DNA of 64,000 nucleotides from Rhizobiaceae bacterium (GCA_019635795.1 JAHBYV010000003.1:179889-243888), one strand, 5' to 3'. Positions 1-9,654 are shown, counted from the stretch's first letter. The notes: generated from the sequence alone by a model not told the origin. A program made the numbers and translations.

Positions 1-156
1 GCGGAAGTTGAGGAACGGTTCGCCGCCACAACGGCATTCGTAGTCACGGCTTCCGGCCTCACGCTTTTTGGCATCGGGTCGGCTTTCTGGGGTTTGGTTG
101 GTGGGCTTCTGGTGCTCGGGCTGGATGCGGGCAAGCAAGTGATCCGAAGCAAATAA
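1..156 (+). CDS. C-terminal part of a membrane protein (5' end outside window)
   Basis: An open frame runs from the first base to a TAA at 154-156 and encodes the last 51 residues of a protein. The tail has about 10 charged or polar residues, then a long hydrophobic Gly/Leu/Val-rich stretch that reads as one or two membrane segments, and ends in a short basic tail (KQVIRSK). The family cannot be recognised from this fragment. It lies in the same direction as the DUF2852 gene that follows about 100 bases later. Confidence 0.55.
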   Translation, partial: AEVEERFAATTAFVVTASGLTLFGIGSAFWGLVGGLLVLGLDAGKQVIRSK

Positions 157-263
157 ATTCCGGCTTTTGCGGACGAAGTTCTTGAATGGCCGCAATTGCT
201 TTCCCATGTCGAATGGAGGCAGCCGGTTGTGTGCTGCTGCTCCAACCGAAGGAACGGGAGAAG

Positions 264-695
264 ATGACAACGACTGCTTTGATCCGTCCGGCTTGGACGC
301 CGGCAACAATTGCGCTGATGGTGATCGGCTTTGTGGTTTTCTGGCCGCTTGGTCTGGCGATGCTCGCTTACATCATCTGGGGCGACAGGCTTGATGGCTT
401 CAAGCGCGATGTAAACCGCGCAACTGATGGCCTATTCGCGGGTTGCCGCAAGTCGAGCTGGACAGCGAATGCACGTACCGGAAATGTTGCATTTGACGAT
501 TGGCGGGAAAAGGAGCTTGAACGCCTCGATGAAGAGCGCCGCAAGCTCGACGAAATGCGCGATGAGTTCGATGCGTATGCCCGCGAACTGCGTCGTGCGA
601 AGGATCAGGAGGAGTTCGATCGCTTCATGGCGAATCGCAACAAGCCTTCGGCTCCGGCAAAGCGCGGCAAGTCGGGCGGCCTGCTCGACGACTAA
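264..695 (+). CDS. DUF2852 family membrane protein
   Basis: A 143-residue protein with one hydrophobic segment at about residues 15-38, followed by a charged C-terminal half rich in Glu/Arg/Lys (about residues 75-125) that is probably a coiled coil. This matches the DUF2852 family common in Hyphomicrobiales; no function is established. The ATG at 264 is preferred over an upstream in-frame ATG at 186 because it follows a clear ribosome site (ggaacgggag) and gives a conserved-looking TTTALIRPAW start. A strong hairpin follows the stop. Confidence 0.75.
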   Translation: MTTTALIRPAWTPATIALMVIGFVVFWPLGLAMLAYIIWGDRLDGFKRDVNRATDGLFAGCRKSSWTANARTGNVAFDDWREKELERLDEERRKLDEMRDEFDAYARELRRAKDQEEFDRFMANRNKPSAPAKRGKSGGLLDD

Positions 696-718
696 GCGTA
701 GTGGCGGCATGGGAATTC

Positions 719-743
719 CGGCGCCGCTGATGCGGCGCCGTTT
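719..743 (+). terminator. Hairpin terminator after the DUF2852 gene
   Basis: A nine-base perfect stem (719-727 with 732-740) closes on a TGAT loop and is followed by TTTGCG. The T-run is short, so termination may be partial. Confidence 0.55.
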
Positions 744-791
744 GCGTATTTGCATAAAGGTAAAAACGGCGCGGTGAATATACTCAAGGCG

Positions 792-823
792 CTTGCGTGG
801 ATAGTGACCTGTTCCTATATACG
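792..823 (+). promoter_or_regulatory. RpoH (sigma-32) heat-shock promoter of dnaK
   Basis: CTTG at 792-795 is followed after 18 bases by CCTATATACG at 814-823. This matches the alphaproteobacterial RpoH consensus CTTG-N17/18-CyTATnTnnG at every specified position. It lies about 120 bases before the dnaK start, leaving a leader of roughly 110 bases. Heat induction of dnaK(J) is expected from this; it has not been measured here. Confidence 0.8.
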
Positions 824-940
824 CCGCAGCCTTGCAAAAGTTCGTCGCACTGATGGACGGTCACAGGGAAATCCATTCGAAAGGGGCTTTCGCCGGAATG
901 CCTTCGGGGTCCTGAAAGCCTGCTAAACGGAGAGAAGAAC

Positions 941-2854
941 ATGGCAAAAGTTATCGGCATTGATTTGGGAACAACCAATTCCTGCGTTGCTGTCATGGAC
1001 GGCAAGGACGCGAAGGTAATCGAGAATGCTGAAGGCGCGCGCACGACGCCATCAATCGTCGCATTCACCGGCGATGGCGAGCGCCTCGTTGGGCAGCCGG
1101 CCAAGCGCCAGGCAGTTACCAATCCTGAAAATACAGTTTTTGCAGTCAAGCGCCTTATTGGTCGCCGCTATGACGATCCGGTCACCGAAAAGGACAAGAA
1201 GCTTGTTCCTTACAAGATCGCCAAAGGCGACAATGGTGACGCTTGGGTCGAGGCAGGTGGCAAAAACCAGTCGCCCAGCCAGATCTCGGCAATGATTCTT
1301 CAGAAGATGAAGGAAACGGCTGAAGCTTATCTCGGCGAGAAGGTCGATAAGGCTGTTATCACCGTTCCCGCCTACTTTAACGACGCTCAGCGCCAGGCGA
1401 CGAAAGATGCAGGCAGGATTGCCGGTCTTGAAGTTCTGCGCATTATCAACGAGCCGACGGCTGCGGCCCTTGCCTATGGCCTCGACAAGAAGGACGGCAA
1501 AACCATTGCCGTGTTCGACCTTGGCGGCGGCACGTTCGACATTTCCGTTCTTGAGATCGGCGATGGCGTGTTTGAAGTTAAGTCCACCAACGGTGACACC
1601 TTCCTTGGCGGTGAAGACTTCGACATGCGTCTGGTGGAATACCTCGCTGACGAGTTCAAGAAGGAACAGGGCATTGATCTGAAGAACGACAAGCTTGCCT
1701 TGCAGCGTCTGAAAGAAGCTGCCGAGAAGGCCAAGATCGAATTGTCGTCTTCTGCTCAGACCGAGATCAACCTGCCGTTCATCACGGCGGATCAGACCGG
1801 TCCGAAGCACCTGACATTGAAGCTGACCCGCGCCAAGCTTGAGAGCCTGGTTGACGATCTGGTTCAGCGCACCATTGCGCCATGTAAGGCAGCGCTCAAG
1901 GATGCCGGGCTCAAGCCGGGCGAAATCGACGAGGTTGTTCTGGTCGGCGGCATGACCCGCATGCCGAAGATTCAGGAAATCGTGAAGCAGTTCTTCGGCA
2001 AGGAACCGCACAAGGGCGTTAACCCGGACGAGGTCGTCGCACTTGGTGCAGCTATCCAGGCCGGCGTTCTGCAGGGCGATGTCAAGGACGTGCTTCTGCT
2101 CGATGTGACGCCGCTTTCATTGGGCATCGAAACGCTGGGCGGTGTTTTCACCCGTCTGATTGAGCGGAACACGACGATCCCGACCAAGAAGAGCCAGGTG
2201 TTCTCGACGGCAGAGGATGCGCAGTCGGCTGTGACGATCCGCGTATTCCAGGGCGAGCGCGAAATGGCGGCCGATAACAAGCTGCTTGGGCAGTTTGACC
2301 TTGTCGGCATTCCGCCTGCACCGCGTGGCGTACCGCAGATCGAGGTGACCTTCGACATTGACGCGAACGGTATTGTCAACGTCTCGGCTAAGGACAAGGG
2401 AACCGGTAAAGAGCACCAGATCCGAATTCAGGCTTCTGGCGGTCTTTCAGACGCTGACATCGACAAAATGGTGAAGGATGCCGAGGCTCACGCCGAAGCC
2501 GACAAGAAGCGCCGTGAACTCGTGGAAGCCCGCAATCAGGGTGAAGCGCTGATCCACTCCGCCGAAAAGTCTCTCAAGGACTTTGGTGAAAAGGTTTCTG
2601 AGGCTGATCGCAATTCAATCACGGAAGCCATTGCAGCGCTCAAGAGTGCTGTGGAAGGCGAAGACGTTGAGGCGATCAACTCCCGTGCCCAGACCTTGAC
2701 CGAAGTTTCGATGAAGCTTGGTCAGGCGATGTATGAAGCCTCTCAGGCAGAAGCGGCAGAAGCTGACGCCAGGGCTGATGCGGCCAAGGATGGTGATGTC
2801 GTGGATGCCGATTTCGAAGAAATCGACGAGGATGACAAGAAAAAGTCTGCGTAA
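941..2854 (+). CDS. dnaK: Chaperone protein DnaK (Hsp70)
   Basis: A 637-residue Hsp70, the normal DnaK length. The actin-like ATPase domain begins with GIDLGTTNS (residues 6-14) and contains the phosphate and adenosine motifs DLGGGTFD and VGGMTRMP. A substrate-binding domain and a helical lid follow, with an acidic tail rich in Asp/Glu. It works with DnaJ and GrpE in ATP-driven folding of cytosolic proteins. The ATG at 941 has a good ribosome site (ggagag). dnaJ follows about 100 bases later, but a terminator lies between them, so dnaJ may depend on read-through or on its own promoter. Confidence 0.98.
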   Translation: MAKVIGIDLGTTNSCVAVMDGKDAKVIENAEGARTTPSIVAFTGDGERLVGQPAKRQAVTNPENTVFAVKRLIGRRYDDPVTEKDKKLVPYKIAKGDNGDAWVEAGGKNQSPSQISAMILQKMKETAEAYLGEKVDKAVITVPAYFNDAQRQATKDAGRIAGLEVLRIINEPTAAALAYGLDKKDGKTIAVFDLGGGTFDISVLEIGDGVFEVKSTNGDTFLGGEDFDMRLVEYLADEFKKEQGIDLKNDKLALQRLKEAAEKAKIELSSSAQTEINLPFITADQTGPKHLTLKLTRAKLESLVDDLVQRTIAPCKAALKDAGLKPGEIDEVVLVGGMTRMPKIQEIVKQFFGKEPHKGVNPDEVVALGAAIQAGVLQGDVKDVLLLDVTPLSLGIETLGGVFTRLIERNTTIPTKKSQVFSTAEDAQSAVTIRVFQGEREMAADNKLLGQFDLVGIPPAPRGVPQIEVTFDIDANGIVNVSAKDKGTGKEHQIRIQASGGLSDADIDKMVKDAEAHAEADKKRRELVEARNQGEALIHSAEKSLKDFGEKVSEADRNSITEAIAALKSAVEGEDVEAINSRAQTLTEVSMKLGQAMYEASQAEAAEADARADAAKDGDVVDADFEEIDEDDKKKSA

Positions 2855-2870
2855 CAGCAGCCACAATCGG

Positions 2871-2897
2871 AAAGCCCGGCGTCATGCCGGGCTTTTT
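2871..2897 (+). terminator. Rho-independent terminator after dnaK
   Basis: A ten-base perfect stem (2871-2880 with 2886-2895) with a five-base loop, followed by a run of T. It lies between dnaK and dnaJ and probably sets a higher dose of DnaK than DnaJ. Confidence 0.85.
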
Positions 2898-2957
2898 GCA
2901 ATCCTGTGAGGGACCTAATGGTTGTTTGGCATTGCCGGACATGTCGGGCGGGACGAT

Positions 2958-4088
2958 ATGAAAGCTGATTTCTACGAGACGCTGGGCGTTTCGCGTGGAG
3001 CCGATGAAAAGGAGCTCAAGGCCGCTTATAGAAAGCTGGCCATGAAGTTCCATCCGGACAGGAATCCGGGAGACCACGAAGCCGAGGTAAAATTCAAGGA
3101 GATTGGAGAGGCATATGAATGCCTCAAAGATCCCCAGAAGCGTGCGGCATATGATCGTTTCGGCCATGCCGCGTTTGAGAATGGCGGCGGTGGCGGCGGG
3201 TTCTCCAATGGTTTTGGCGGCGGCGGCTTTTCCGACATATTCGAAGATATTTTCGGAGAGATGATGGGCGGCGGTCGCCGCAGATCAAGCGGCGGACGCG
3301 ATCGCGGCGCAGACTTGCGCTACAATATGGAAATAACGCTGGAAGAAGCCTATTCCGGCAAAACCGCGCAAATTCGCGTTCCCTCATCCATTTCGTGCAC
3401 CGAATGCTCCGGGACCGGTGCCAAGCCCGGCACGCAGCCGGTAATTTGCAACATGTGCGGCGGCCATGGTCGGGTTCGCGCCAGCCAGGGCTTCTTTTCT
3501 GTGGAGCGCGCCTGCCCACAGTGTCAGGGGCGCGGGCAGACGATCAAGGACCCTTGCCCGAAATGTTCGGGACAGGGGCGCACGGTTCAGGAACGTTCGC
3601 TGTCGGTCAATATTCCGGCTGGTATCGAAGATGGGACGCGTATTCGTCTGGCCAATGAAGGCGAGGCTGGCTTGCGTGGCGGTCCATCTGGCGACCTCTA
3701 CATATTTCTTGCAGTCAAACCGCATGAATTTTTTCAGCGCGATGGTGCGGACCTTTACTGTCGCGTCCCGATCTCCATGACTACCGCTGCTCTTGGCGGG
3801 CAGTTTGAGGTGACGACGCTGGATGGCACTCAAACACGCGTGAAAGTTCCCGAAGGCACCCAGAACGGCAAGCAATTTCGCATGAAAGGCAAAGGAATGC
3901 CTGTCCTGCGCCAGCCTCAAATGGGCGACCTCTATATACAGACTGTTGTTGAAACGCCGCAAAATCTCAGCAAACGACAAAGGGAATTGCTGGAAGAGTT
4001 CGACGCCTTGTCCTCGAAGGAAAATTCTCCGCAATCCGCAGGGTTCTTTTCGCGAATGAAAGAATTCTTTGAATCTTTTGGCGAGTAG
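2958..4088 (+). CDS. dnaJ: Chaperone protein DnaJ (Hsp40)
   Basis: A 376-residue type I DnaJ. The J domain (about 1-70) carries the HPD motif at residues 32-34 that stimulates DnaK. A Gly/Phe-rich linker follows, then a zinc-binding region with four CxxCxGxG repeats ([32 protein letters not shown]), then the C-terminal substrate-binding domain. An in-frame start at 2922 would add 12 residues; the ATG at 2958 is preferred because [10 protein letters not shown] is the usual DnaJ N terminus and a GGGA ribosome site precedes it. Confidence 0.97.
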   Translation: MKADFYETLGVSRGADEKELKAAYRKLAMKFHPDRNPGDHEAEVKFKEIGEAYECLKDPQKRAAYDRFGHAAFENGGGGGGFSNGFGGGGFSDIFEDIFGEMMGGGRRRSSGGRDRGADLRYNMEITLEEAYSGKTAQIRVPSSISCTECSGTGAKPGTQPVICNMCGGHGRVRASQGFFSVERACPQCQGRGQTIKDPCPKCSGQGRTVQERSLSVNIPAGIEDGTRIRLANEGEAGLRGGPSGDLYIFLAVKPHEFFQRDGADLYCRVPISMTTAALGGQFEVTTLDGTQTRVKVPEGTQNGKQFRMKGKGMPVLRQPQMGDLYIQTVVETPQNLSKRQRELLEEFDALSSKENSPQSAGFFSRMKEFFESFGE

Positions 4089-4210
4089 ACCGGCCCACCG
4101 TTCTTTCGCCTTGCGTTTGTGCGTTATGGTGGTAGTCGGGTGCACCACAACGCCCTGCTCTGTGATTTGGGCGGACTGCAGTTGCGCAATGTAATTGAAG
4201 GGATTTGCCG

Positions 4211-4813
4211 ATGGCTGGTCTGAGACTTCGCAAGCTCGCTACAAAATTTGATGACGAGCTGAAGTTCTTCAAGGGCTGGATCGACAAGCCGAAGGCGGTT
4301 GGGGCAATCATGCCCACCAGTTCAGTGACCGCGCGCAAGATGGCTTCGGTGATTGACGTGCATTCGGGTTTGCCCGTGCTGGAATGCGGGCCAGGCACCG
4401 GCATCATTACCAAGTACATTCTCAAACACGGAGTGAAGCCCGCCGATCTCTATGCGCTCGAATATTCGCATGACTTTGTGCTCCACCTGCGTCGGCTTTA
4501 CCCGCAGGTTAATGTGATCGAAGGCGATGCCTTTGACATTGATAGCACTCTCGGGCCTGACGCTCCGAAATTATTCGACTCGGTCGTATCGGGTGTGCCG
4601 CTCTTGAACTTCCCCGTTCAGAAGCGCGTCCAGTATGTTGAGTCGTTGCTTGACCGGTTGCCCGCCGGACGCCCTGTCGTGCAAATCACCTATGGGCCCA
4701 AATCGCCCATCCCTCCGGGATTGGGAGATTATACGGTCGAGCATTGTGATTTTATCTTGCGCAACATCCCGCCAGCCCAGCTTTGGGTGTATCGCCGGAG
4801 GCTGAATCATTGA
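4211..4813 (+). CDS. pmtA: Phospholipid N-methyltransferase PmtA
   Basis: A 200-residue S-adenosylmethionine-dependent methyltransferase with the SAM-binding motif LECGPGTG at residues 57-64. Size and sequence fit the rhizobial-type PmtA family, which methylates phosphatidylethanolamine in three steps to phosphatidylcholine at the membrane face. The ATG at 4211 has a GAAGGG ribosome site; a TTG six bases upstream is less likely. Its TGA overlaps the start of the next gene by four bases, so the two are probably co-translated. The location just after dnaKJ is typical of Brucella-like genomes, from memory. Confidence 0.88.
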   Translation: MAGLRLRKLATKFDDELKFFKGWIDKPKAVGAIMPTSSVTARKMASVIDVHSGLPVLECGPGTGIITKYILKHGVKPADLYALEYSHDFVLHLRRLYPQVNVIEGDAFDIDSTLGPDAPKLFDSVVSGVPLLNFPVQKRVQYVESLLDRLPAGRPVVQITYGPKSPIPPGLGDYTVEHCDFILRNIPPAQLWVYRRRLNH

Positions 4814-5397
4814 CGAGACCACCGCGCATCCTCCTCTTTGCGGGGTCGATCCGCACTGGCGCTTATAGCGGCAAGGTTGCAGCCGCCGCGCAGAAAGAAC
4901 TGGCTTTGCAGGGCGCGGAGGTCACGCGCATTTCGCTTGGCGACTATCCGCTGCCAATAATGAATCAGGATCTTGAGACGGAAGAAGGCGTTCCGGAAAA
5001 CGCTATCAAGCTTGCCCGCCTGTTCGCCTCTCATGATGCCGTCATGATCTGCACCCCGGAGTATAATGGCTCGATCCCGCCCCTGTTGAAGAATGCAATC
5101 GACTGGATTAGCAGGGCGAAAGAAAACGGCAAGCCGATCCGCGCATTCAGCGGCAGGATTGGTTGCATATGCTGTTCTTCAAACGGGCATTTTGCAGGCA
5201 TCCGTAGCGCATCGCACTTGCGGCAGGTTCTTGCGCACATCCAGATGGATGTAATTGCATCGCAGGTCTCTGTTCCCAATGCGGGCGAGGCTTTTGACCA
5301 GAATGGCGATTTCAAGGAAGAGCGCTTGCGCAATGGCATGAACAGGACCTGCAAGGCCCTGATCGAGACAGCCTCACTCTGTATGCAAATGGATTAG
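4810..5397 (+). CDS. NAD(P)H-dependent FMN reductase family protein
   Basis: A 195-residue flavodoxin-fold protein. The N-terminal FAGSIRTGAYS loop is the FMN phosphate-binding site, and the TPEYNGSIPPLLKNAIDW block is the hallmark of NADPH-dependent FMN reductases of the ChrR/ArsH/SsuE-like group. The physiological acceptor (quinone, chromate, azo dye or flavin) cannot be told. The best start is a TTG at 4810 that overlaps the pmtA stop (TTGA) and follows a GGAGG ribosome site; an upstream TTG at 4783 would lie deep inside pmtA. It ends three bases before pyrF, so pmtA, this gene and pyrF look like one operon. Confidence 0.85.
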   Translation: MTRPPRILLFAGSIRTGAYSGKVAAAAQKELALQGAEVTRISLGDYPLPIMNQDLETEEGVPENAIKLARLFASHDAVMICTPEYNGSIPPLLKNAIDWISRAKENGKPIRAFSGRIGCICCSSNGHFAGIRSASHLRQVLAHIQMDVIASQVSVPNAGEAFDQNGDFKEERLRNGMNRTCKALIETASLCMQMD

Positions 5398-5400
5398 AAA

Positions 5401-6102
5401 ATGACTGGGGACCCGATGCGCGACCGGCTTATTGTTGGGCTCGATATTCCAACGATCAAGGAAGCCGAGAGCATCGTTCTTGAGCTCGGCGAAACGGTCA
5501 ATTTCTATAAGATCGGCTACCAGCTTGCTTACGCACCCGGCGGACTAGACTTTGCTCAACAGCTCGCAAAGAGCGGCGTGAAAGTCTTCCTCGACCTCAA
5601 GCTGCTGGACATTGACAACACCGTGGCCAAAGGCGTGGAAGCGGTGGTGCGCATGGGAATGACAATGCTGACGCTTCACGCTTACCCGAAAGCGATGAAG
5701 GCTGCTGTGGATGCGGCGAGAGGCTCGAACCTTTGCCTGCTCGGGGTCACTGTGCTGACTTCGATGGACGCGCAGGATCTGGCAGACGCTGGCTACCAAT
5801 CCGATCCGCGCACATTGGTTTTGCGGCGCGCGGAGCAGGCGCGGAGCGCCGGAATGGGCGGAATTGTTTGTTCCGCCGACGAAGCTGCTGCGGTGCGAAA
5901 CGTTGTCGGCCCTGACATGGCTGTCGTCACGCCGGGCATACGCCCCGCGGGCTCTGATCACGGCGACCAGAAGCGGGTGGTTACACCGGCTGATGCGATC
6001 AGACGTGGCGCAAGCCACCTCGTTGTCGCTCGACCGATTGTCGGGGCTGTTGACAGAAAGGCCGCGGCAAGCGCTATCATTGCCGAAATGCAAGCCGCCT
6101 GA
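5401..6102 (+). CDS. pyrF: Orotidine 5'-phosphate decarboxylase
   Basis: A 233-residue TIM-barrel enzyme that converts orotidine 5'-phosphate to UMP, the last step of pyrimidine synthesis. The barrel begins RLIVGLD, and the catalytic Lys/Asp block [12 protein letters not shown] is intact, as are the late phosphate-binding motifs TPGIRPAG and [13 protein letters not shown] codons at 5401 and 5416 are both possible; the second has a better-spaced GGGGA site, but homologues I recall carry a short extension, so the first is given. The next gene begins 11 bases later. Confidence 0.95.
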   Translation: MTGDPMRDRLIVGLDIPTIKEAESIVLELGETVNFYKIGYQLAYAPGGLDFAQQLAKSGVKVFLDLKLLDIDNTVAKGVEAVVRMGMTMLTLHAYPKAMKAAVDAARGSNLCLLGVTVLTSMDAQDLADAGYQSDPRTLVLRRAEQARSAGMGGIVCSADEAAAVRNVVGPDMAVVTPGIRPAGSDHGDQKRVVTPADAIRRGASHLVVARPIVGAVDRKAAASAIIAEMQAA

Positions 6103-6112
6103 GAGGGACTAC

Positions 6113-6400
6113 ATGCCAAAAGCCTACTGGATTGCTCGTGTCGACGTCCGTGATCCTGAAGGATACAAGGGATATGTGGCGGCCGCCAAACCGGCATTTG
6201 AACGCTTTGGCGCAAGGTTTCTGGCGCGCGGCGGCAAGGCCGAAGCTGTCGAAGGCCAGGGCCGAGGTCGCAACGTCATAATCGAGTTTGCCTCCTTCGA
6301 GGATGCACACGCTTGCTATAACTCACCGGAATACCAACACGCAAAGTCTATCCGGCAGCAATTTGCCGATGGCGAGATTGTCATTGTCGAGGCAGCGTAA
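6113..6400 (+). CDS. DUF1330 domain protein
   Basis: A 95-residue protein of the DUF1330 family, a small ferredoxin-like alpha/beta fold related to dimeric alpha-beta barrel proteins. The block KAYWIARVDVRDPE near the N terminus and the C-terminal GEIVIVEA are typical. Function is unknown; members are often cytosolic dimers. The ATG at 6113 has a GAGAGGGA ribosome site and sits 11 bases after pyrF, so it is probably the last gene of the pmtA-pyrF operon. Confidence 0.85.
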   Translation: MPKAYWIARVDVRDPEGYKGYVAAAKPAFERFGARFLARGGKAEAVEGQGRGRNVIIEFASFEDAHACYNSPEYQHAKSIRQQFADGEIVIVEAA

Positions 6401-6442
6401 GCGGGCCGCTTTTCTCGGGTTGGACCAATAGCAGGGAAATTT

Positions 6443-6480
6443 TGTTGCGGTGCACCCTATTGCATCGCAACATTTCTTTG
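6443..6480 (+). promoter_or_regulatory. TGC-rich inverted repeat upstream of the PHA depolymerase
   Basis: Bases 6443-6454 and 6461-6472 form a 12-position inverted repeat with one mismatch (a G-U pair in RNA) around a six-base spacer, followed by TTTCTTTG. Two readings are possible: a weak terminator for the pyrF/DUF1330 transcript, or a DNA operator. The TGC/GCA-rich arms resemble the sites bound by PhaR/AniA, the regulator of PHA granule genes, and the gene 70 bases downstream is a PHA depolymerase. Confidence 0.45.
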
Positions 6481-6544
6481 CTAACTTGCTTTGTTGAAAC
6501 TGCGTTCGCTGGCGGGCGTTGAACTTCAGGCAAGGCGAACACCA

Positions 6545-7831
6545 ATGTTCTACCAATTGTACGAATTGAATTATGCTGCGCTGCAACCTTTCCGGGCTAT
6601 GAGCGATGCAACGCGCATATTCTATACGAACCCTCTAAATCCGTTGTCGCACACGCCCTTTGGCAGGATGATTGCAGCCTCGGCAGAGCTATTTGAGCGA
6701 ACGACGCGGCGCTACGGCAAGCCTGAATTCGGGTTGAATTCGACCAAAGTTGATTTCCAGACCGTTTCAGTCGTCGAGGAAGTCGTGTGGTCACGGCCAT
6801 TCTGCAATCTGATCCATTTCGAGCGCGACTTGCCGACAGATCGCCGGCCAGATCCCAAAGTTCTGATCGTCGCTCCAATGTCCGGCCACTATGCGACCCT
6901 GTTGCGCGGCACTGTGGAAGCCATGCTCCCTCACGCTGAGGTTTACATTACCGACTGGATCGATGCGCGTATGGTACCCGTCGCGGACGGGCGTTTCGAT
7001 CTGGACGACTATATCGACTACCTGATCGAAATGCTTCACGAACTGGGTGAGGACACGCACATCATCGGCGTGTGCCAGCCATCAGTTCCGGTGTTGGCTG
7101 CTGCCGCGGTTATGGAAGCCCGCGGAGACGGTTTCTCCCCGGCAACCATGACGTTGATGGGTGGGCCGATCGATACACGCCGCAACCCGACTGCGGTCAA
7201 TCTGCTTGCTGAGCAGAAGGGCATCAATTGGTTCCGCGATAACGTCATCATGCAGGTTCCCTGGCCGCTGCCGGGCGTCGGGCGCGAAGTCTATCCCGGC
7301 TTTCTGCAACTTTCAGGCTTCATGAGCATGAACCTTGACCGGCACATCATGGCCCACAAGGATTTCTATATGAATCTCGTCAAGAACGACGGGGATAGCG
7401 CCGAAAAGCACCGCGATTTCTATGATGAATATATGGCGGTGATGGACCTGACTGCCGAGTTCTATCTGCAAACGGTTGATACTGTTTTTGTGCGCCACGC
7501 CTTGCCGAAGGGCGAGATGATGCATCGTGGCAATCTGGTCGACTGCGCGGCAATCCGGAACGTGGCGTTGTTCACGGTGGAAGGCGAGAACGACGACATC
7601 TCCGGTCTTGGACAAACCGAGGCGGCGCATGATTTGTGCGTGAACATCCCGCAATCGCGTAAGGCCCACTATGTTCAGCCAAAGGTGGGACACTACGGGG
7701 TGTTCAATGGTTCGCGTTTTCGCTCGGAGATTGTGCCGCGCATCGTTGATTTCATGCAAAGCCACGGCAAGTTGAAACAGGCAGCCCCGAAGCCAAGGCT
7801 TGTTCGCTCCTCCACAAGCCGAAGCAAATAG
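6545..7831 (+). CDS. phaZ: Intracellular polyhydroxyalkanoate depolymerase
   Basis: A 428-residue alpha/beta-hydrolase of the intracellular, granule-associated PHB depolymerase family (DepA/PhaZ1 type). It has no signal peptide. The nucleophile elbow is GVCQPSVP with Cys at residue 177, the Cys-type lipase box that distinguishes intracellular depolymerases from the serine-type secreted ones. It mobilises stored poly-3-hydroxybutyrate to oligomers or monomers. The start ATG at 6545 gives the conserved MFYQLYELN N terminus. It stands alone between a dyad upstream and a terminator downstream, so it is likely a single-gene unit. Confidence 0.92.
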   Translation: MFYQLYELNYAALQPFRAMSDATRIFYTNPLNPLSHTPFGRMIAASAELFERTTRRYGKPEFGLNSTKVDFQTVSVVEEVVWSRPFCNLIHFERDLPTDRRPDPKVLIVAPMSGHYATLLRGTVEAMLPHAEVYITDWIDARMVPVADGRFDLDDYIDYLIEMLHELGEDTHIIGVCQPSVPVLAAAAVMEARGDGFSPATMTLMGGPIDTRRNPTAVNLLAEQKGINWFRDNVIMQVPWPLPGVGREVYPGFLQLSGFMSMNLDRHIMAHKDFYMNLVKNDGDSAEKHRDFYDEYMAVMDLTAEFYLQTVDTVFVRHALPKGEMMHRGNLVDCAAIRNVALFTVEGENDDISGLGQTEAAHDLCVNIPQSRKAHYVQPKVGHYGVFNGSRFRSEIVPRIVDFMQSHGKLKQAAPKPRLVRSSTSRSK

Positions 7832-7859
7832 CGCTCGCGATAAAATCTGGCGTTGAACC

Positions 7860-7890
7860 AAGGGCGAGATGGCATGTCTCGCCCTTTTCT
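7860..7890 (+). terminator. Rho-independent terminator after phaZ
   Basis: A ten-base stem (7860-7869 with 7877-7886) around a seven-base loop, followed by TTTTCT. Confidence 0.8.
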
Positions 7891-8008
7891 GTTGCAGTTC
7901 CGTCGCATCGCCGCCGCGCGGTAACCATATTTACAGTTTGGTAACTACACCGAATTGACTCAAAGCCCTGCTCCCCATTAACTTTTCATTAACGATGAAG
8001 AGGGGCAT

Positions 8009-8638
8009 ATGGGACGGGCCGCCAATTCCATCTCTGGTTTTAGATTTGCTGCGCGCGTTGCGGCCACCGTCGCTTTGCTCGGCGCTGCGAGCGGATTGGC
8101 ACATGCCGGCTCGACAATGGTCGTTGGCGGGCTGACCTCGCAGCCTATTGGCCACTACGAGTTTTGCCAAATTAACCCGCAAGAATGCGCGGTGCGTTCT
8201 CGCGATACGCGCCCCGAGGTGATGAGTGCGGCGCTGTGGGATATCATCGTCACGGTAAATGACAGCGTGAACAAGCGCATCAAGCCGATGAGTGACAACG
8301 AGGTTTATGGCAAGGACGAAGTCTGGACGCTGCCCGTAAATGGCGTTGGCGACTGCGAAGACTATGTTCTGGAAAAGCAGAGAGAGTTGCGCCAGGCAGG
8401 CCTGTCGCTGACAAACCTGCTGATTACGGTTGTCCGCAAGCCTGATGGTGAAGGCCACGCTGTACTTACCGTGCGTACAGATGAGGGTGATTTCATTCTC
8501 GACAATCTGAGCGACGAAGTGCGGGAATGGCGCGAAACAGGGTATCTCTATCTGAAGCGGCAGTCGGAAGAGAATACCGGCCGCTGGGTTGCAATTCGCA
8601 AGGGCCAAACCTCTACCGTGGCTTCGGTCAAGGAATAG
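8009..8638 (+). CDS. Transglutaminase-like cysteine peptidase (BTLCP family), exported
   Basis: A 209-residue protein with a signal peptide (hydrophobic stretch about 15-30, likely cleavage after AHA at 33). The mature part is a bacterial transglutaminase-like cysteine proteinase (BTLCP, DUF920). A Cys-His-Asp triad is visible: Cys116 in GVGDCEDY, His150 in GEGHAV and Asp165 in FILDNL. In other bacteria related enzymes (LapG) cut adhesins at the cell surface under c-di-GMP control, but no lapD-like gene is nearby, so the substrate is unknown. The ATG at 8009 follows a strong AGAGGGG site. Confidence 0.88.
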   Translation: MGRAANSISGFRFAARVAATVALLGAASGLAHAGSTMVVGGLTSQPIGHYEFCQINPQECAVRSRDTRPEVMSAALWDIIVTVNDSVNKRIKPMSDNEVYGKDEVWTLPVNGVGDCEDYVLEKQRELRQAGLSLTNLLITVVRKPDGEGHAVLTVRTDEGDFILDNLSDEVREWRETGYLYLKRQSEENTGRWVAIRKGQTSTVASVKE

Positions 8639-8802
8639 CCCGCTCCGTTTGGGCCATTCGCGCGTGACAGGATGAGCCAGGCCGGCATTTCGACCGCTCC
8701 ACTGCACTTTGACGGCTAAACAATATTGACGCGCGCCCGCCAGACGGGAATGAAGCTTGGGCGGATATTCTTCCGCTTTTGCTCAACGTTCGGCCTCACA
8801 TA

Positions 8803-9648
8803 ATGTCCAGCTTCGCCCTAACGCTCGTCCTGACCGCTGCGGTTCTGCACGCAAGCTGGAATGCAGTGGTCAAGGCTGCGTCGGACAGGTCGTTGACCAT
8901 CGCGGCAATAGCCACCGTCAATGCGGTCGCGGGCCTGACCCTCATTTTGTTCTCGGATACACCGGCTCCAGCAAGCTGGCCCTTTATCGCGGCGTCGGCC
9001 GTTCTTCACTATGTTTACTACGCGCTGATGTTTCACGCATATCGCTTGGGCGATCTGAGTCAGGTTTATCCAATCTCGCGTGGCGTTGCCCCGGCGCTTG
9101 TCGCGATGGGAGCGTATTTGCTGATTGGAGAAACCTTGTCTCCGCTCGCAATTGCCGGGTTGCTGACGGTCTCGGCGGGCATCGGCTTCCTTGCTTTCCA
9201 GCGTGGCGCCGCTCATGCTGACCGGCGGGCGCTTGTTGCAGCGATTATGCTTGGGCTTACAATCGCCGCCTATTCAGTGGCAGACGGCATCGGCGTTCGC
9301 TGGGCGGGAGATCCGTTCGGCTATATTGGCTGGCTGTCGCTTCTGGAATCGCCCGTCGTCATTGCGGTTCTGGCGATGCGTCGACGAAACAATATCGAGT
9401 TCGACCGACGGACATTCATGCTTGGGTTGATCGGCGGCGTCGTTTCAATAGCCGCCTACGGGATCGTTCTTTATGCAAAAACCATCGCGCCCATTGGTGC
9501 GGTCTCGGCGGTGCGCGAATCTGGTGTGATAATCGCCGCCCTGATCGGCGTGTTGATGTTCGGAGAGCGACCCTGGCAAGGGCGGATCATTTCCGCAATC
9601 ATTGTCGCTGGAGGCGTTATCATGCTGGCCTTCTCGGGCGGCCACTAA
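8803..9648 (+). CDS. EamA/DMT-superfamily transporter
   Basis: A 281-residue membrane protein with about ten hydrophobic segments arranged as two repeated EamA halves, the drug/metabolite transporter fold. The PISRGVAP block in the first half and the SAVRESGVIIAA block in the second are typical EamA features. It is predicted to move a small metabolite across the inner membrane; the substrate is unknown. The ATG at 8803 has only a weak ribosome site; a TTG eight codons upstream is an alternative. Confidence 0.85.
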   Translation: MSSFALTLVLTAAVLHASWNAVVKAASDRSLTIAAIATVNAVAGLTLILFSDTPAPASWPFIAASAVLHYVYYALMFHAYRLGDLSQVYPISRGVAPALVAMGAYLLIGETLSPLAIAGLLTVSAGIGFLAFQRGAAHADRRALVAAIMLGLTIAAYSVADGIGVRWAGDPFGYIGWLSLLESPVVIAVLAMRRRNNIEFDRRTFMLGLIGGVVSIAAYGIVLYAKTIAPIGAVSAVRESGVIIAALIGVLMFGERPWQGRIISAIIVAGGVIMLAFSGGH

Positions 9649-9654
9649 GAGAAA

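Noticed and set aside
1052-2011. 320-codon open frame opposite dnaK
   Set aside because: Shadow of strong codon bias in dnaK; no start signals and no recognisable protein.
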